A stretch of 64,000 nt of DNA from Aquipseudomonas alcaligenes NBRC 14159 (lineage in GTDB: Bacteria > Pseudomonadota > Gammaproteobacteria > Pseudomonadales > Pseudomonadaceae): NCBI RefSeq assembly GCF_000467105.1, contig NZ_BATI01000017.1, positions 62,001-126,000 on the forward strand. Direction: 5' to 3'. The translations under genes and the position numbers were made by a program. The notes under the pieces are model-generated. The model ran no database searches, was not told the DNA's origin, and saw nothing but the letters and a program-made list of their open reading frames with translations. Below, one piece after another: positions 31,952 through 39,431 of this stretch; the stretch's first letter is position 1; every line of letters starts with the position of its first letter.

Positions 31952-34447
31952 ATGCCTGACCTGCTTGCCGATTACCCGCGCCCCCACGCGGCCTACCACG
32001 AACTGCTCGATGCCCAGGGCCAGGTGCGCCCGCACTGGCGGCGCCTGCTCGACCAGCTGCAGCGCAGTACCCCGGCGCAGCTGCAGCAGCGCCAGGCCAC
32101 GCTGGCGCGGCAGATTCAGGAAAACGGCGTGACCTACAACGTCTACGCCGACCCGGAGGGCGCCGACCGTCCCTGGGAACTGGACCTGCTGCCCAACCTG
32201 ATCCCCGCCGACGAGTGGCAGCAGATCGCCGCCGGCGTGGCCCAGCGTGCCGGCCTGCTGAATTCCGTGCTGGCCGACCTGTACGGCCCGCAGCAGCTGC
32301 TCGCCGAAGGCCTGCTGCCGAGCGAGCTGGTGTTCGGCCACGACAACTTCCTCTGGCCCTGCCAGGGCGTGCAGCCGCCGGGCGGCACCTTCCTGCACCT
32401 GTATGCGGTGGACCTGGCCCGTGCGCCGGACGGCCGCTGGTGGGTCACCGCCGACCGTACCCAGGCGCCGTCCGGTGCCGGCTACGCGCTGGAGAACCGG
32501 CAGATCCTCTCGCGCGCCTTCCCCGAGCTTTACCGCGACCTGCGCGTGCAGTACCTGGCCGGCTTCTTCCGCACCCTGCAGGACACTCTGGCCCGCCAGG
32601 CGCCGGTCGACGGCGGCGAGACACCGCTGGTGGTGCTGCTCACCCCGGGGCGCTTCAACGAGAGCTATTTCGAGCACCTGTACCTGGCGCGCCAGCTCGG
32701 CTATCCGCTGGTCGAGGGCAGCGACCTGACCGTGCGCGACGCCAAGCTCTACCTCAAGACCCTGGCCGGCCTGCGCCGCGTGCATGCCGTGCTGCGTCGC
32801 CTGGACGACGACTACTGCGACCCGCTGGAACTGCGCACCGACTCCGCCCTCGGCGTGCCCGGCCTGCTGGAGGCGGTGCGCCAGGGCAATGTGCTGGTGG
32901 CCAACGCCCTCGGCAGCGGTGTGCTGGAATCGCCGGGCCTGCCCGGATTCCTGCCGGCGATTGCCGAGAAGCTGCTCGGCGAGGAGCTGCTGCTGCCCTC
33001 CATCGCCAGTTGGTGGTGCGGCGAGGCGCCGGTGCTGGACGAGGCGCTGGACAAGCTCGACGAGCTACTGGTGCGCCCCAGCTTCCCTTCGCAGAGCTTC
33101 GCCCCGGTATTCGCCCGCGACCTCGACGAGGCGCAGCGCAGCGCGCTGGCCGAGCGCATCCGCAGCCGTCCCTATGCCTATGTGGCACAGGCTCGCGCCC
33201 AGCTGTCGCAGGCGCCGGTGTGGCTGGCCGAGGAGGGCGGCCTGGCGTCGCGCGCCATCGGCATGCGCGTGTTCGCCGTGGCCAGTGCCGAAGGTTACCG
33301 GGCGCTGCCCGGTGGCCTGACCCGGGTGGCGGCCGATGCCGATGCCGAGGTGGTGTCGATGCAGCGCGGCGGCGCCAGCAAGGACACCTGGGTGCTCGGC
33401 GAGCGTCACCCCGGCGGCGAGCCCTGGCAATGGCTGCGCCCGCTCGGGGTCGCCGACCTGGTGCGCAGCGACCCCTACCTGCCGTCGCGGGTGGTGGAGA
33501 ACCTGTTCTGGTTCGGCCGTTACGGCGAGCGCTGCGAGGACAGTGCGCGCCTGCTGCGCATCCTGCTGCAGCGTTATGTCGACGATGACGATGATCCGCA
33601 GGCCCTGCAGGCTGCGCTGGCCCTGGCCGAAGGCCTCGGCCTGCTGCCCGGCGCGGCCAGCGGCTCGCTGCAGGCCCGCCTGCAGCAGGCGTTGTTCGGC
33701 GCCGACTGGCCGACCAGCCTGCGCGCCAACCTGCAGCGCCTGCAGTGGGCGGCCGGCAGCGTGCGCGGCAAGCTGTCCCAGGCCAACTGGCAGGCACTGG
33801 TGGAGCTGCAGCGCGAGGCCCAGGCCCTGGAAGGGCAGCCCGCCGACTTCGGCGAGCTGCTGGATTTTCTCGACCGCCTGCTGATGTCGCTGGCGGCGCT
33901 GTCAGGCTTCGCCCTGGATGACATGACCCGCGACGACGGCTGGCGCTTCCTCATGCTCGGCCGCTGCATCGAGCGCCTGCAGTTCCTCTGCGAGAGCGTC
34001 GCCGGGCTGCTGCGCAGCCACGCGGCACAGGACCAGTCGGCGCTGGAGTGGCTGCTGGAGCTGGGCAACAGCATCATCACCTACCGCACCCGCTACCTGG
34101 CCGCGCCGCAGCTGATCCCGGTGCTCGACCTGCTGCTGCTCGACGAGCAGAACCCGCATGCGGTGCTGTTCCAGCTGCGCCAGTTGCTGCGTTCGCTGGA
34201 GCGCCTGGAGGAGGGCTTCGACTTCCGCGCCGGCCCCACCCTGGGCGAGCTGGCGAGCAAGCTCGCCGCCTTCCGCCTGGGCAGCCTGGAGAGCCCGCTG
34301 TTCGGCAGCTCCGGCCAGCGCGCGGTGCTCGGCGGCCTGGCCGACCTGCTGCTGCAGATCGCCGAGGTCTCCGGGCGGGTCTCCGATCAGCTGGCGCTGC
34401 GCTTTTTCGTGCATGTCGATGCCAGCCGCGGGACACTTTCCTCATGA
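31952..34447 (+). CDS. Circularly permuted ATP-grasp protein fused to alpha-E domain
   Basis: An 831-residue protein. The first part (about 20-490) is a circularly permuted type 2 ATP-grasp domain with NLIPADEWQ, VFGHDNFLWPC, the NRQILSRAFPELY segment and LLTPGRFNESYFEH. The second part (about 510-825) is an alpha-E domain beginning RVVENLFWFGRYGERCED. In many bacteria these are two separate proteins; here they are fused. ATP-grasp enzymes activate a carboxylate as acyl phosphate for amide formation. It is flanked by two transglutaminases, and its stop overlaps the second one by 4 bases, so the three products likely act on one peptide or protein target. Confidence 0.88.
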   Translation: MPDLLADYPRPHAAYHELLDAQGQVRPHWRRLLDQLQRSTPAQLQQRQATLARQIQENGVTYNVYADPEGADRPWELDLLPNLIPADEWQQIAAGVAQRAGLLNSVLADLYGPQQLLAEGLLPSELVFGHDNFLWPCQGVQPPGGTFLHLYAVDLARAPDGRWWVTADRTQAPSGAGYALENRQILSRAFPELYRDLRVQYLAGFFRTLQDTLARQAPVDGGETPLVVLLTPGRFNESYFEHLYLARQLGYPLVEGSDLTVRDAKLYLKTLAGLRRVHAVLRRLDDDYCDPLELRTDSALGVPGLLEAVRQGNVLVANALGSGVLESPGLPGFLPAIAEKLLGEELLLPSIASWWCGEAPVLDEALDKLDELLVRPSFPSQSFAPVFARDLDEAQRSALAERIRSRPYAYVAQARAQLSQAPVWLAEEGGLASRAIGMRVFAVASAEGYRALPGGLTRVAADADAEVVSMQRGGASKDTWVLGERHPGGEPWQWLRPLGVADLVRSDPYLPSRVVENLFWFGRYGERCEDSARLLRILLQRYVDDDDDPQALQAALALAEGLGLLPGAASGSLQARLQQALFGADWPTSLRANLQRLQWAAGSVRGKLSQANWQALVELQREAQALEGQPADFGELLDFLDRLLMSLAALSGFALDDMTRDDGWRFLMLGRCIERLQFLCESVAGLLRSHAAQDQSALEWLLELGNSIITYRTRYLAAPQLIPVLDLLLLDEQNPHAVLFQLRQLLRSLERLEEGFDFRAGPTLGELASKLAAFRLGSLESPLFGSSGQRAVLGGLADLLLQIAEVSGRVSDQLALRFFVHVDASRGTLSS

Positions 34448-35358
34448 AACGCGCCCTGTACCAGGTCCTGCACGATACCCACTACCGCTACTCGGCGCCG
34501 GTGTCCCTGGCCCAGCAGCTGGCCCACCTGTGGCCGCGCGACTGCGCCCGGCAGCTGTGCCAGGAGCGGCACCTGACCGTCACCCCGCCGCCGACCGCGC
34601 ACCAGGACGGCCTCGATACGTTCGGCAATCCGCTGACCCGCCTGGTCTTCGAGCGCCCGCACGAGCAGTTGCGGGTGATCGCCAGCCTGCGCGTCGAGGT
34701 GCTGGCCCGCGACAGCCTGGTGCTGGACGACTCTCCGGCCTGGGAAAGCGTGGTAGCGGCGCTCGGCTACTCCGGCCAGCCGCTGGCGCCGGAGCTGCTG
34801 GAGGCTGCGCGTTACCGCTTCCAGTCGCCCTACGTGCACCTCAAGCGCCTGTTCGCCGACTACGCCGCCGACTGCTTCGCCCCCGGCCGGCCGCTGTTGC
34901 GTGCGGCGCAGCTGCTGATGCAGAAGATCTTCCGCGAATTCACCTTCGATGCCGCCGCCACCCAGGTGGCGACGCCGCTGGTGCAGGTGCTGGAACAGCG
35001 CCGTGGCGTGTGCCAGGACTTCGCTCACCTGATGCTCGCCTGCCTGCGCTCGCAGGGCCTGGCCGCGCGCTATGTCAGCGGCTATCTGCTGACCCAGCCA
35101 CCGCCCGGCCAGCCCCGCCTGATCGGCGCCGACGCCTCGCACGCCTGGATATCGCTGTACTGCCCGCGCCACGGCTGGGTCGACTTCGACCCGACCAACA
35201 ACCTGCTGCCCAACCTGGAGCACATCACCCTCGGCTGGGGCCGCGACTTCGCCGATGTATCGCCGCTGCGCGGGGTGATCCTCGGCGGCGGCAGCCACGA
35301 TCCGGACGTACGGGTGACGGTGACGCCGTTGGAGGCGCCTTTGCCGGCGGTGGGCTGA
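34444..35358 (+). CDS. Transglutaminase family protein
   Basis: A 304-residue protein with the bacterial transglutaminase N-terminal domain (1-90, HDTHYRYSAPVSLAQQ). It also has the papain-like core with Cys190 (RRGVCQDFAH), His233 (ASHAWISLY) and Asp249 (VDFDPTNN). The family members act as proteases or amidases more often than as cross-linkers. The start overlaps the ATP-grasp/alpha-E gene (ATGA). This third operon member repeats the fold of the N-terminal part of the first gene, suggesting two distinct peptide-bond activities in the system. Confidence 0.9.
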   Translation: MKRALYQVLHDTHYRYSAPVSLAQQLAHLWPRDCARQLCQERHLTVTPPPTAHQDGLDTFGNPLTRLVFERPHEQLRVIASLRVEVLARDSLVLDDSPAWESVVAALGYSGQPLAPELLEAARYRFQSPYVHLKRLFADYAADCFAPGRPLLRAAQLLMQKIFREFTFDAAATQVATPLVQVLEQRRGVCQDFAHLMLACLRSQGLAARYVSGYLLTQPPPGQPRLIGADASHAWISLYCPRHGWVDFDPTNNLLPNLEHITLGWGRDFADVSPLRGVILGGGSHDPDVRVTVTPLEAPLPAVG

Positions 35359-35404
35359 CAGCACTTCGCGGGAGAGGGCGGGGTGGCCTCGGCCCTCTCC
35401 CTAG

Positions 35405-35428
35405 CCCTCTCCCATAAATGGGAGAGGG
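35405..35428. repeat. CCCTCTCCC-type palindrome, copy 2
   Basis: CCCTCTCCCAT and its perfect complement are separated by AA. The arms share the CCCTCTCCC core with the copies at 31841 and 35524. It lies 46 bases after the last transglutaminase gene and could stabilise that transcript end. Confidence 0.75.
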
Positions 35429-35523
35429 AATGTCAGTCGGGGCTCGGATTTTCTTCGGCACTCAGGACCGCTACCGGCGGCAGAGTCCGTATTGGCGTCA
35501 CTGGAGGGCGGCTCCTGTCGTGC

Positions 35524-35550
35524 TCCCCTCTCCTGCTTGCGGGAGAGGGG
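35524..35550. repeat. CCCTCTCC-type palindrome, copy 3
   Basis: CCCCTCTCCTGC faces GCGGGAGAGGGG with one mismatch, followed by another GGGGGAGAGGG. Same family as the copies at 31841 and 35405. Confidence 0.7.
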
Positions 35551-35613
35551 CCGGGGGAGAGGGTAATGGCGGCTGGTAGTTCATGTCGGCAATGCGCCCT
35601 GGCTCTTCAGTCC

Positions 35614-35672
35614 GTAGCCCGGATGCAATCCGGGACCGGAGTTGCCTGCTTCCCGGATTGCATCCGGGCTAC
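35614..35672. repeat. REPIN-like inverted pair
   Basis: Two perfectly complementary 21-base arms, each with the core CCCGGATGCAATCCGGG, are separated by 17 bases. Each arm is itself a short palindrome. This is the usual build of REP doublets in Pseudomonas, which are moved by RAYT transposases; no such transposase is in the window. Confidence 0.85.
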
Positions 35673-35690
35673 CTGTTGAGCTACTGCAAC

Positions 35691-35755
35691 GCACCCAGCC
35701 CGGCCACCGGCAAAGCAGGTCGCCGCCGCTGGGCGCCTCAGTCGAGCATCACGCC
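35691..35755 (-). pseudogene. Decayed 3' fragment of a BaiN-like flavoprotein gene
   Basis: Plus-strand GCACCCAGCCCGGCC (35691-35705) and AGTCGAGCATC (35740-35750) are identical to 39467-39481 and 39537-39547 inside the 3' end of the intact gene at 39427. The stretch between aligns with small deletions. Translated on the minus strand it reads GVMLD, a stop, GAQRRR, then VAGLGAL, against GEMLDWEAP and RAAGLGAL in the intact gene. The Trp codon has become a stop. The fragment lies just beyond apbE, so the apbE-PepSY-DUF2271 genes sit between two copies of this gene end in the same orientation. Confidence 0.8.
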
Positions 35756-35768
35756 CGAGCGCTGCGGC

Positions 35769-36680
35769 TCAGAAGCCGACCAGCACCTCGCGCAGCGCAT
35801 CGCCTTCACGCACCACGAAGATCGCGCTCAGTCCCTGTTGCCGCGCCACCCGCGAACCGGCTTCGACGCCCAGCACCAGCAGGGCGGTGGCCCAGGCGTC
35901 GGCATGCATGCAGCTGGTGCAGATGACCGAGACCGAGGTGAGCGGCGACAGCAGCGGTGCGCCGCTGTGCGGGTCCATGGTGTGCGAGACGCTGGTGCCG
36001 TCGCGTTCGCGCCAGTGCCGGTAGTCGCCTGAGGTTGCAATCGACGCATCCGTCAGCTCCAGGGCTCCGAGCACTTCGCGGCGGCCGCGCAGCGGCTTCT
36101 CCAGGGCTACCGCCCAGGCGCTGCCGTCGGGCTTGTGCCCGGCGGCACGCATCTCGCCGTCGATGCCCACCAGGAAGTTGTTCACGCCGTGTTCTCGCAG
36201 GCAGCGCGCCAGTTGGTCGACGGCGAAGCCCTTGGCGATACCGTTGAGGTCCAGGCTGATGCGGCTGTGGGTGCGCGCCGCGCGCCGAGGCACATCCAGC
36301 TCCAGCGCATCCCGCGCGCGCGGTGGCCGCGGCGGTAGCTGCTCGGTGGCGGCCTGCGGACCGAAGCCGTAGGCGCTGACCAGAGCGCCGACGCCGATAT
36401 CGAAGGCGCCGCCGGCCTGTTCGCCAATCTGCAGGGCGGTGGCCAGCACCCACAGCAGTTCCTCTGGCAGCTCGACCCACTGGCCCGGCGGCGCGGCGTT
36501 GAGGCGCATCAGGTCGGAGTCGGCCTGCCAGGTCGACATCTGCCGGTCGACGCGGTCGACCGCCTGTTGCAGCTCGGCCTGCTGGGCGCCCTGGTCGATG
36601 CTCTCTGCGGCATAGAACACGGCGCTGTAGCGCGTGCCCATGGTCGCGCCGCTGAGGCTGTAGCGCTGCTCAGTAGACAT
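35769..36680 (-). CDS. apbE: FAD:protein FMN transferase ApbE
   Basis: A 303-residue ApbE that attaches FMN from FAD to a Thr or Ser of target proteins. The motifs GATMGTRYS, SLDLNGIAKGFAVD, GIDGEMRAAG, ATSGDYR and HTMDPHSGAP are in the usual order, and the late HADAWATAL contains the metal-binding Asp. It overlaps the 3' end of the PepSY flavoreductase gene by 11 bases. Its probable target is the DUF2271 protein two genes upstream, which has a flavinylation motif. No signal peptide or lipobox is visible at the N-terminus (MSTEQRYSLSGATMG), unlike many ApbE proteins, and no in-frame upstream start offers one. Confidence 0.93.
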   Translation of the reverse strand: MSTEQRYSLSGATMGTRYSAVFYAAESIDQGAQQAELQQAVDRVDRQMSTWQADSDLMRLNAAPPGQWVELPEELLWVLATALQIGEQAGGAFDIGVGALVSAYGFGPQAATEQLPPRPPRARDALELDVPRRAARTHSRISLDLNGIAKGFAVDQLARCLREHGVNNFLVGIDGEMRAAGHKPDGSAWAVALEKPLRGRREVLGALELTDASIATSGDYRHWRERDGTSVSHTMDPHSGAPLLSPLTSVSVICTSCMHADAWATALLVLGVEAGSRVARQQGLSAIFVVREGDALREVLVGF

Positions 36681-38850
36681 CTTCGCGGTACCTGCCCTGT
36701 TGCCTCAATTGTTCGACGCTGCCGCCCTGGCCGGCCAGCAGCGTTTCCACCACGGCGCGCACGCCGGCCGCCATCTCTCTGGAGCCGCACACCAGTATCT
36801 GCGCGCCCTGGGCCAGCAGCCGCTGCAGTTCAGTCGCGTCCTGACCCAGGCGATCCTGCACGTACATCGCCGCGGAGCCCTGGGAGAAGGCCAGGCCCAG
36901 CCGGGTCAAGCGGCCATCGGCCAGGCACTCCTGCAGTTCGGCCTGGTAGGGGAAGCCCGCCTGTGCATGGCGACCACCCCAGTAGAGGTGCAACGGACGT
37001 TGCGCGAGGTTCTTGCGAGCGAAGCCGATCAGCGGTGCCAGGCCGGTGCCGGCACCCACCAGGATCAGCGGATGCTGGCCGGCATCGGGGCGGAAATCCG
37101 GGTGCGGCTGGAGGAAGCCCTGAACGCACGCGCCGACCGGCAGTTCATGCAGCAGCTGGGAGCAGAGCCCCTGTGGCTGCCGGCGTACGCAGATTTCCAC
37201 CGCGCCGTCGTCATCGGCGCTGGCGATCGAGTAGTAGCGTGGCGCCAGTCCGGGGCCCGGGCTGACCGCCAGCAGATCGCCGGGGGCAAAGCGTGCCAGC
37301 GGCTGCCCGGCATCGAGCGCAAAGCGCAGGATGGCGGCCGTCGCCTCGTCGGCTTCGCCGAAGACTTCGCGGCTCAGCAGGCGCAGCGGCTGCAGGGCCG
37401 GCATGGACTGCACCGCTGTCAGCTTGAGGTCGATGTCCAGCGCGCGGCCCAGGCGCTGAGCCCACAGGTCGAGGCCACCAGGATTGCCGCGATCGACCTT
37501 GTGCAGCGCCAGGAGCGGCTTGATGCCCAGCGCGCACAGCTGTTCCTCGACCTGCTCGGCATAGCCGCAGAAGTGCTGGAAGCTGCTGTCGCCAAGGCCC
37601 AGGACCGCCGCCTGTAACTCCGGCGCCATCCGGCTCTGGGCCAGGCGCTGGAGGAATGCCGAGGCCGACTGCGGCGCCTGGCCGTCGCCATGGGTGGCAG
37701 TGAGGATCAGCAGGTATCTGGCCTGCGGGTAGCTGGGCTGCAGCTGGTTCATGCTGGCGCTGTGCACCGACATGCCGCTGGCCGCCAGTTGCTCATGCAG
37801 CTGGCGGGCGTAGTCCCAGGTGCTGCCGCTCTGGCTGCCGACCAGGATGATGGCCTCGGCCTGTTGCGCCGGGCTGCTGTCGGCAACGGTGCGCGACTGA
37901 CGCTGGCGCCGCCACCAGGCGAAGGTGCCGGTGATGCCAAGGAACAGGCACGCCAGGCTGGCGGCGCCGAGGATCAGCGACCACATCGGCGAGCCGGCAG
38001 CGGTATGCAGCTCGTACATCGTCTCGTACAGCTGGCGCGCCGGCCCATGGGGCTGGTAGCTGATCCAGTTGCCGCTGCCGGCGTTGACGAAGCCCTCGCC
38101 GGTCGCCGTGCGGACGGTGAAGTAGCTGGCCTGGTTGGCGCTGGGGAACTCCAGCTCGCGCAGGTCCTGCAGCGCCAGGTTGCGCAAGGCCGACAGGGTG
38201 CCCGGCGCTGCCGCCGGCGCGGCGTCGACGCTCTCGGGGTAGGCCAGCTCCACGTCCTGGCCGTCGTTGATCCAGCCCTGGCTACTGCCGGCGAGATAGA
38301 GGCCGCTGCCGGCGCTGACCAGCAGCACCGGCAGCGCCCAGCGCGCCACCACGCTGTGCCAGTGCGCCAGGCCGTGGCCCGGCTTGATCGGCAGCAGCAA
38401 CCGATGCCAGCCGCCCAGGCGCCGGGCCAGCAGCCAGCCGCCGCTCACGGCCAGCGCCAGCAGGGCCAGCGCGGCAAGGCCGCTGAGCCAGCGCCCGGCG
38501 GAGCCCAGCAGCAGCTCGCGATGCAGGTCACGGATCCAGCCCAGGGTTGCCGAAGGCTGGTACGGGCCGATGACCGCTGCCGTGAGCGGATCGATCCGTA
38601 CCTGATCGGTGCCCTCGGCCGTAGCGAGGGTGGCCCGCAGTTCACCGTCGGGCGCCCGCTCCAGGCGCTCGATGTTCGGCAACTGTTGCGCCAGGCGCTC
38701 GGCGACCTGACCGACCGACTGCGTATCGCTCGCGGGGGCCTGCAGGTGCCCGCTCAGTACGCTGGCGGACAGCACCAGGCCGCTGGCCGCCGAGAGCATG
38801 AGGAGGAGGCCGAGGGCCAGGCTGAGATACAGATGGATGCGCTGCGACAT
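36670..38850 (-). CDS. PepSY-domain NADPH flavoreductase (sulfite reductase alpha/CPR-like)
   Basis: A 726-residue inner-membrane protein. An N-terminal membrane helix (about 8-30) and PepSY domains with further helices (about 115-140, 165-190 and 300-322) come first. A cytoplasmic flavodoxin domain follows (begins ILVGSQSGSTWDYA near residue 345). Last is a ferredoxin-reductase part with RYYSIAS for FAD and GAGTGLAPLIGF for NADPH, ending YREDVY. It should take electrons from NADPH through FAD and FMN to the membrane, where PepSY helices can pass them to an outside acceptor. The gene follows DUF2271 by 16 bases and overlaps apbE. Confidence 0.9.
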   Translation of the reverse strand: MSQRIHLYLSLALGLLLMLSAASGLVLSASVLSGHLQAPASDTQSVGQVAERLAQQLPNIERLERAPDGELRATLATAEGTDQVRIDPLTAAVIGPYQPSATLGWIRDLHRELLLGSAGRWLSGLAALALLALAVSGGWLLARRLGGWHRLLLPIKPGHGLAHWHSVVARWALPVLLVSAGSGLYLAGSSQGWINDGQDVELAYPESVDAAPAAAPGTLSALRNLALQDLRELEFPSANQASYFTVRTATGEGFVNAGSGNWISYQPHGPARQLYETMYELHTAAGSPMWSLILGAASLACLFLGITGTFAWWRRQRQSRTVADSSPAQQAEAIILVGSQSGSTWDYARQLHEQLAASGMSVHSASMNQLQPSYPQARYLLILTATHGDGQAPQSASAFLQRLAQSRMAPELQAAVLGLGDSSFQHFCGYAEQVEEQLCALGIKPLLALHKVDRGNPGGLDLWAQRLGRALDIDLKLTAVQSMPALQPLRLLSREVFGEADEATAAILRFALDAGQPLARFAPGDLLAVSPGPGLAPRYYSIASADDDGAVEICVRRQPQGLCSQLLHELPVGACVQGFLQPHPDFRPDAGQHPLILVGAGTGLAPLIGFARKNLAQRPLHLYWGGRHAQAGFPYQAELQECLADGRLTRLGLAFSQGSAAMYVQDRLGQDATELQRLLAQGAQILVCGSREMAAGVRAVVETLLAGQGGSVEQLRQQGRYREDVY

Positions 38851-38866
38851 GGGCGGGCTCCGGGGC

Positions 38867-39337
38867 TCAGAACGTATAGCCGAAGCTGTCGATGTAGCCC
38901 TGCCCGCCACCCTTGACGCTGGTCGCCTGGCTGGACAGCGGTACCTGGATTTCGCCGCGGTTGTCGCGCTTGTCTTCCACGGCAGTGTCGATGCGGATCT
39001 GGTAGCCGGCATCGATCAGGGCGTCTTCCAGCTCGACGGCAACCTCCAGGGTTTCGCCGCTGCCGACGCTGGCGCCGGTCAGCCCGTCGAACTCCGCCGG
39101 CCGGTTGCCACCGCCCTGGGCCCAGTCACGCAGATGCCGGTAGTACTTGGCCTTTTTGCCGGCCACCCACAGCGTGCGCTGGTAGGCGCCCTGGGCATCG
39201 GTGACATAGATCGCCAGGTAGGCTTCGTTGCCGCGGTATTCCTGCAGGGTGGTGGTCAGGTGGATTTCGCGGGCCTGGCTGATGGCCGGCAATGCCGAGA
39301 TGCCCGCCAGGGCGAAAGAGAGTGCGGTCTTGTTCAT
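38867..39337 (-). CDS. DUF2271 periplasmic protein with a flavinylation motif
   Basis: A 156-residue protein with a signal peptide (1 to about 22, ending ISQA-RE) and the DUF2271 fold (LTTTLQEYRGNEAYLAIYV, RTLWVAGKKAKYY). Residues 84-90 read DGLTGAS, which fits the D-x-x-[ST]-G-A-[ST] motif that ApbE modifies; Thr87 would carry FMN. ATG at 39337 has GGAGG 8 bases upstream. It is the first gene of an operon with the PepSY flavoreductase and apbE, so a route NADPH to PepSY protein to FMN-DUF2271 in the periplasm is likely. The final acceptor is unknown. Confidence 0.88.
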   Translation of the reverse strand: MNKTALSFALAGISALPAISQAREIHLTTTLQEYRGNEAYLAIYVTDAQGAYQRTLWVAGKKAKYYRHLRDWAQGGGNRPAEFDGLTGASVGSGETLEVAVELEDALIDAGYQIRIDTAVEDKRDNRGEIQVPLSSQATSVKGGGQGYIDSFGYTF

Positions 39338-39414
39338 TTCAAGGTCCTCCAGAAGTGCTGGAGACAACCTTATCGGGCTTCACTTAAGCGAAGCTGAACC
39401 CCTCTAGGACGGGC

Positions 39415-39431
39415 CTTAAGGAGATCTTAAG
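39415..39431 (-). promoter_or_regulatory. BqsR/CarR-type tandem box upstream of DUF2271
   Basis: CTTAAG, five bases, CTTAAG, equal to TTAAG-N6-TTAAG on either strand because CTTAAG is palindromic. P. aeruginosa BqsR (CarR), which responds to ferrous iron or calcium, binds tandem TTAAG-N6-TTAAG. The box is about 77 bases before the DUF2271 start and overlaps the stop codon of the upstream gene. A third CTTAAG at 39383-39388 lies within the palindrome CTTCACTTAAGCGAAG. Confidence 0.65.

Larger units (their letters stand above)
35359..35768. other. Repeat-rich intergenic region
   Basis: 410 bases with no intact gene. It contains two CCCTCTCCC palindromes (35405-35428 and 35524-35550), a REPIN-like inverted pair (35614-35672) and a decayed fragment of a BaiN-like gene (35691-35755), which are listed separately. 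Nothing else is recognisable. Confidence 0.8.

Noticed and set aside
35609-35672. Inverted repeat considered as the end of an insertion sequence
   Set aside because: The arms are only 17 bases apart, no transposase is near, and the build is that of a REP doublet.
35691-35755. In-frame TGA in the BaiN-like fragment considered as selenocysteine
   Set aside because: It replaces Trp in the intact copy, and the surrounding frame is shortened and lacks a start; decay is simpler.
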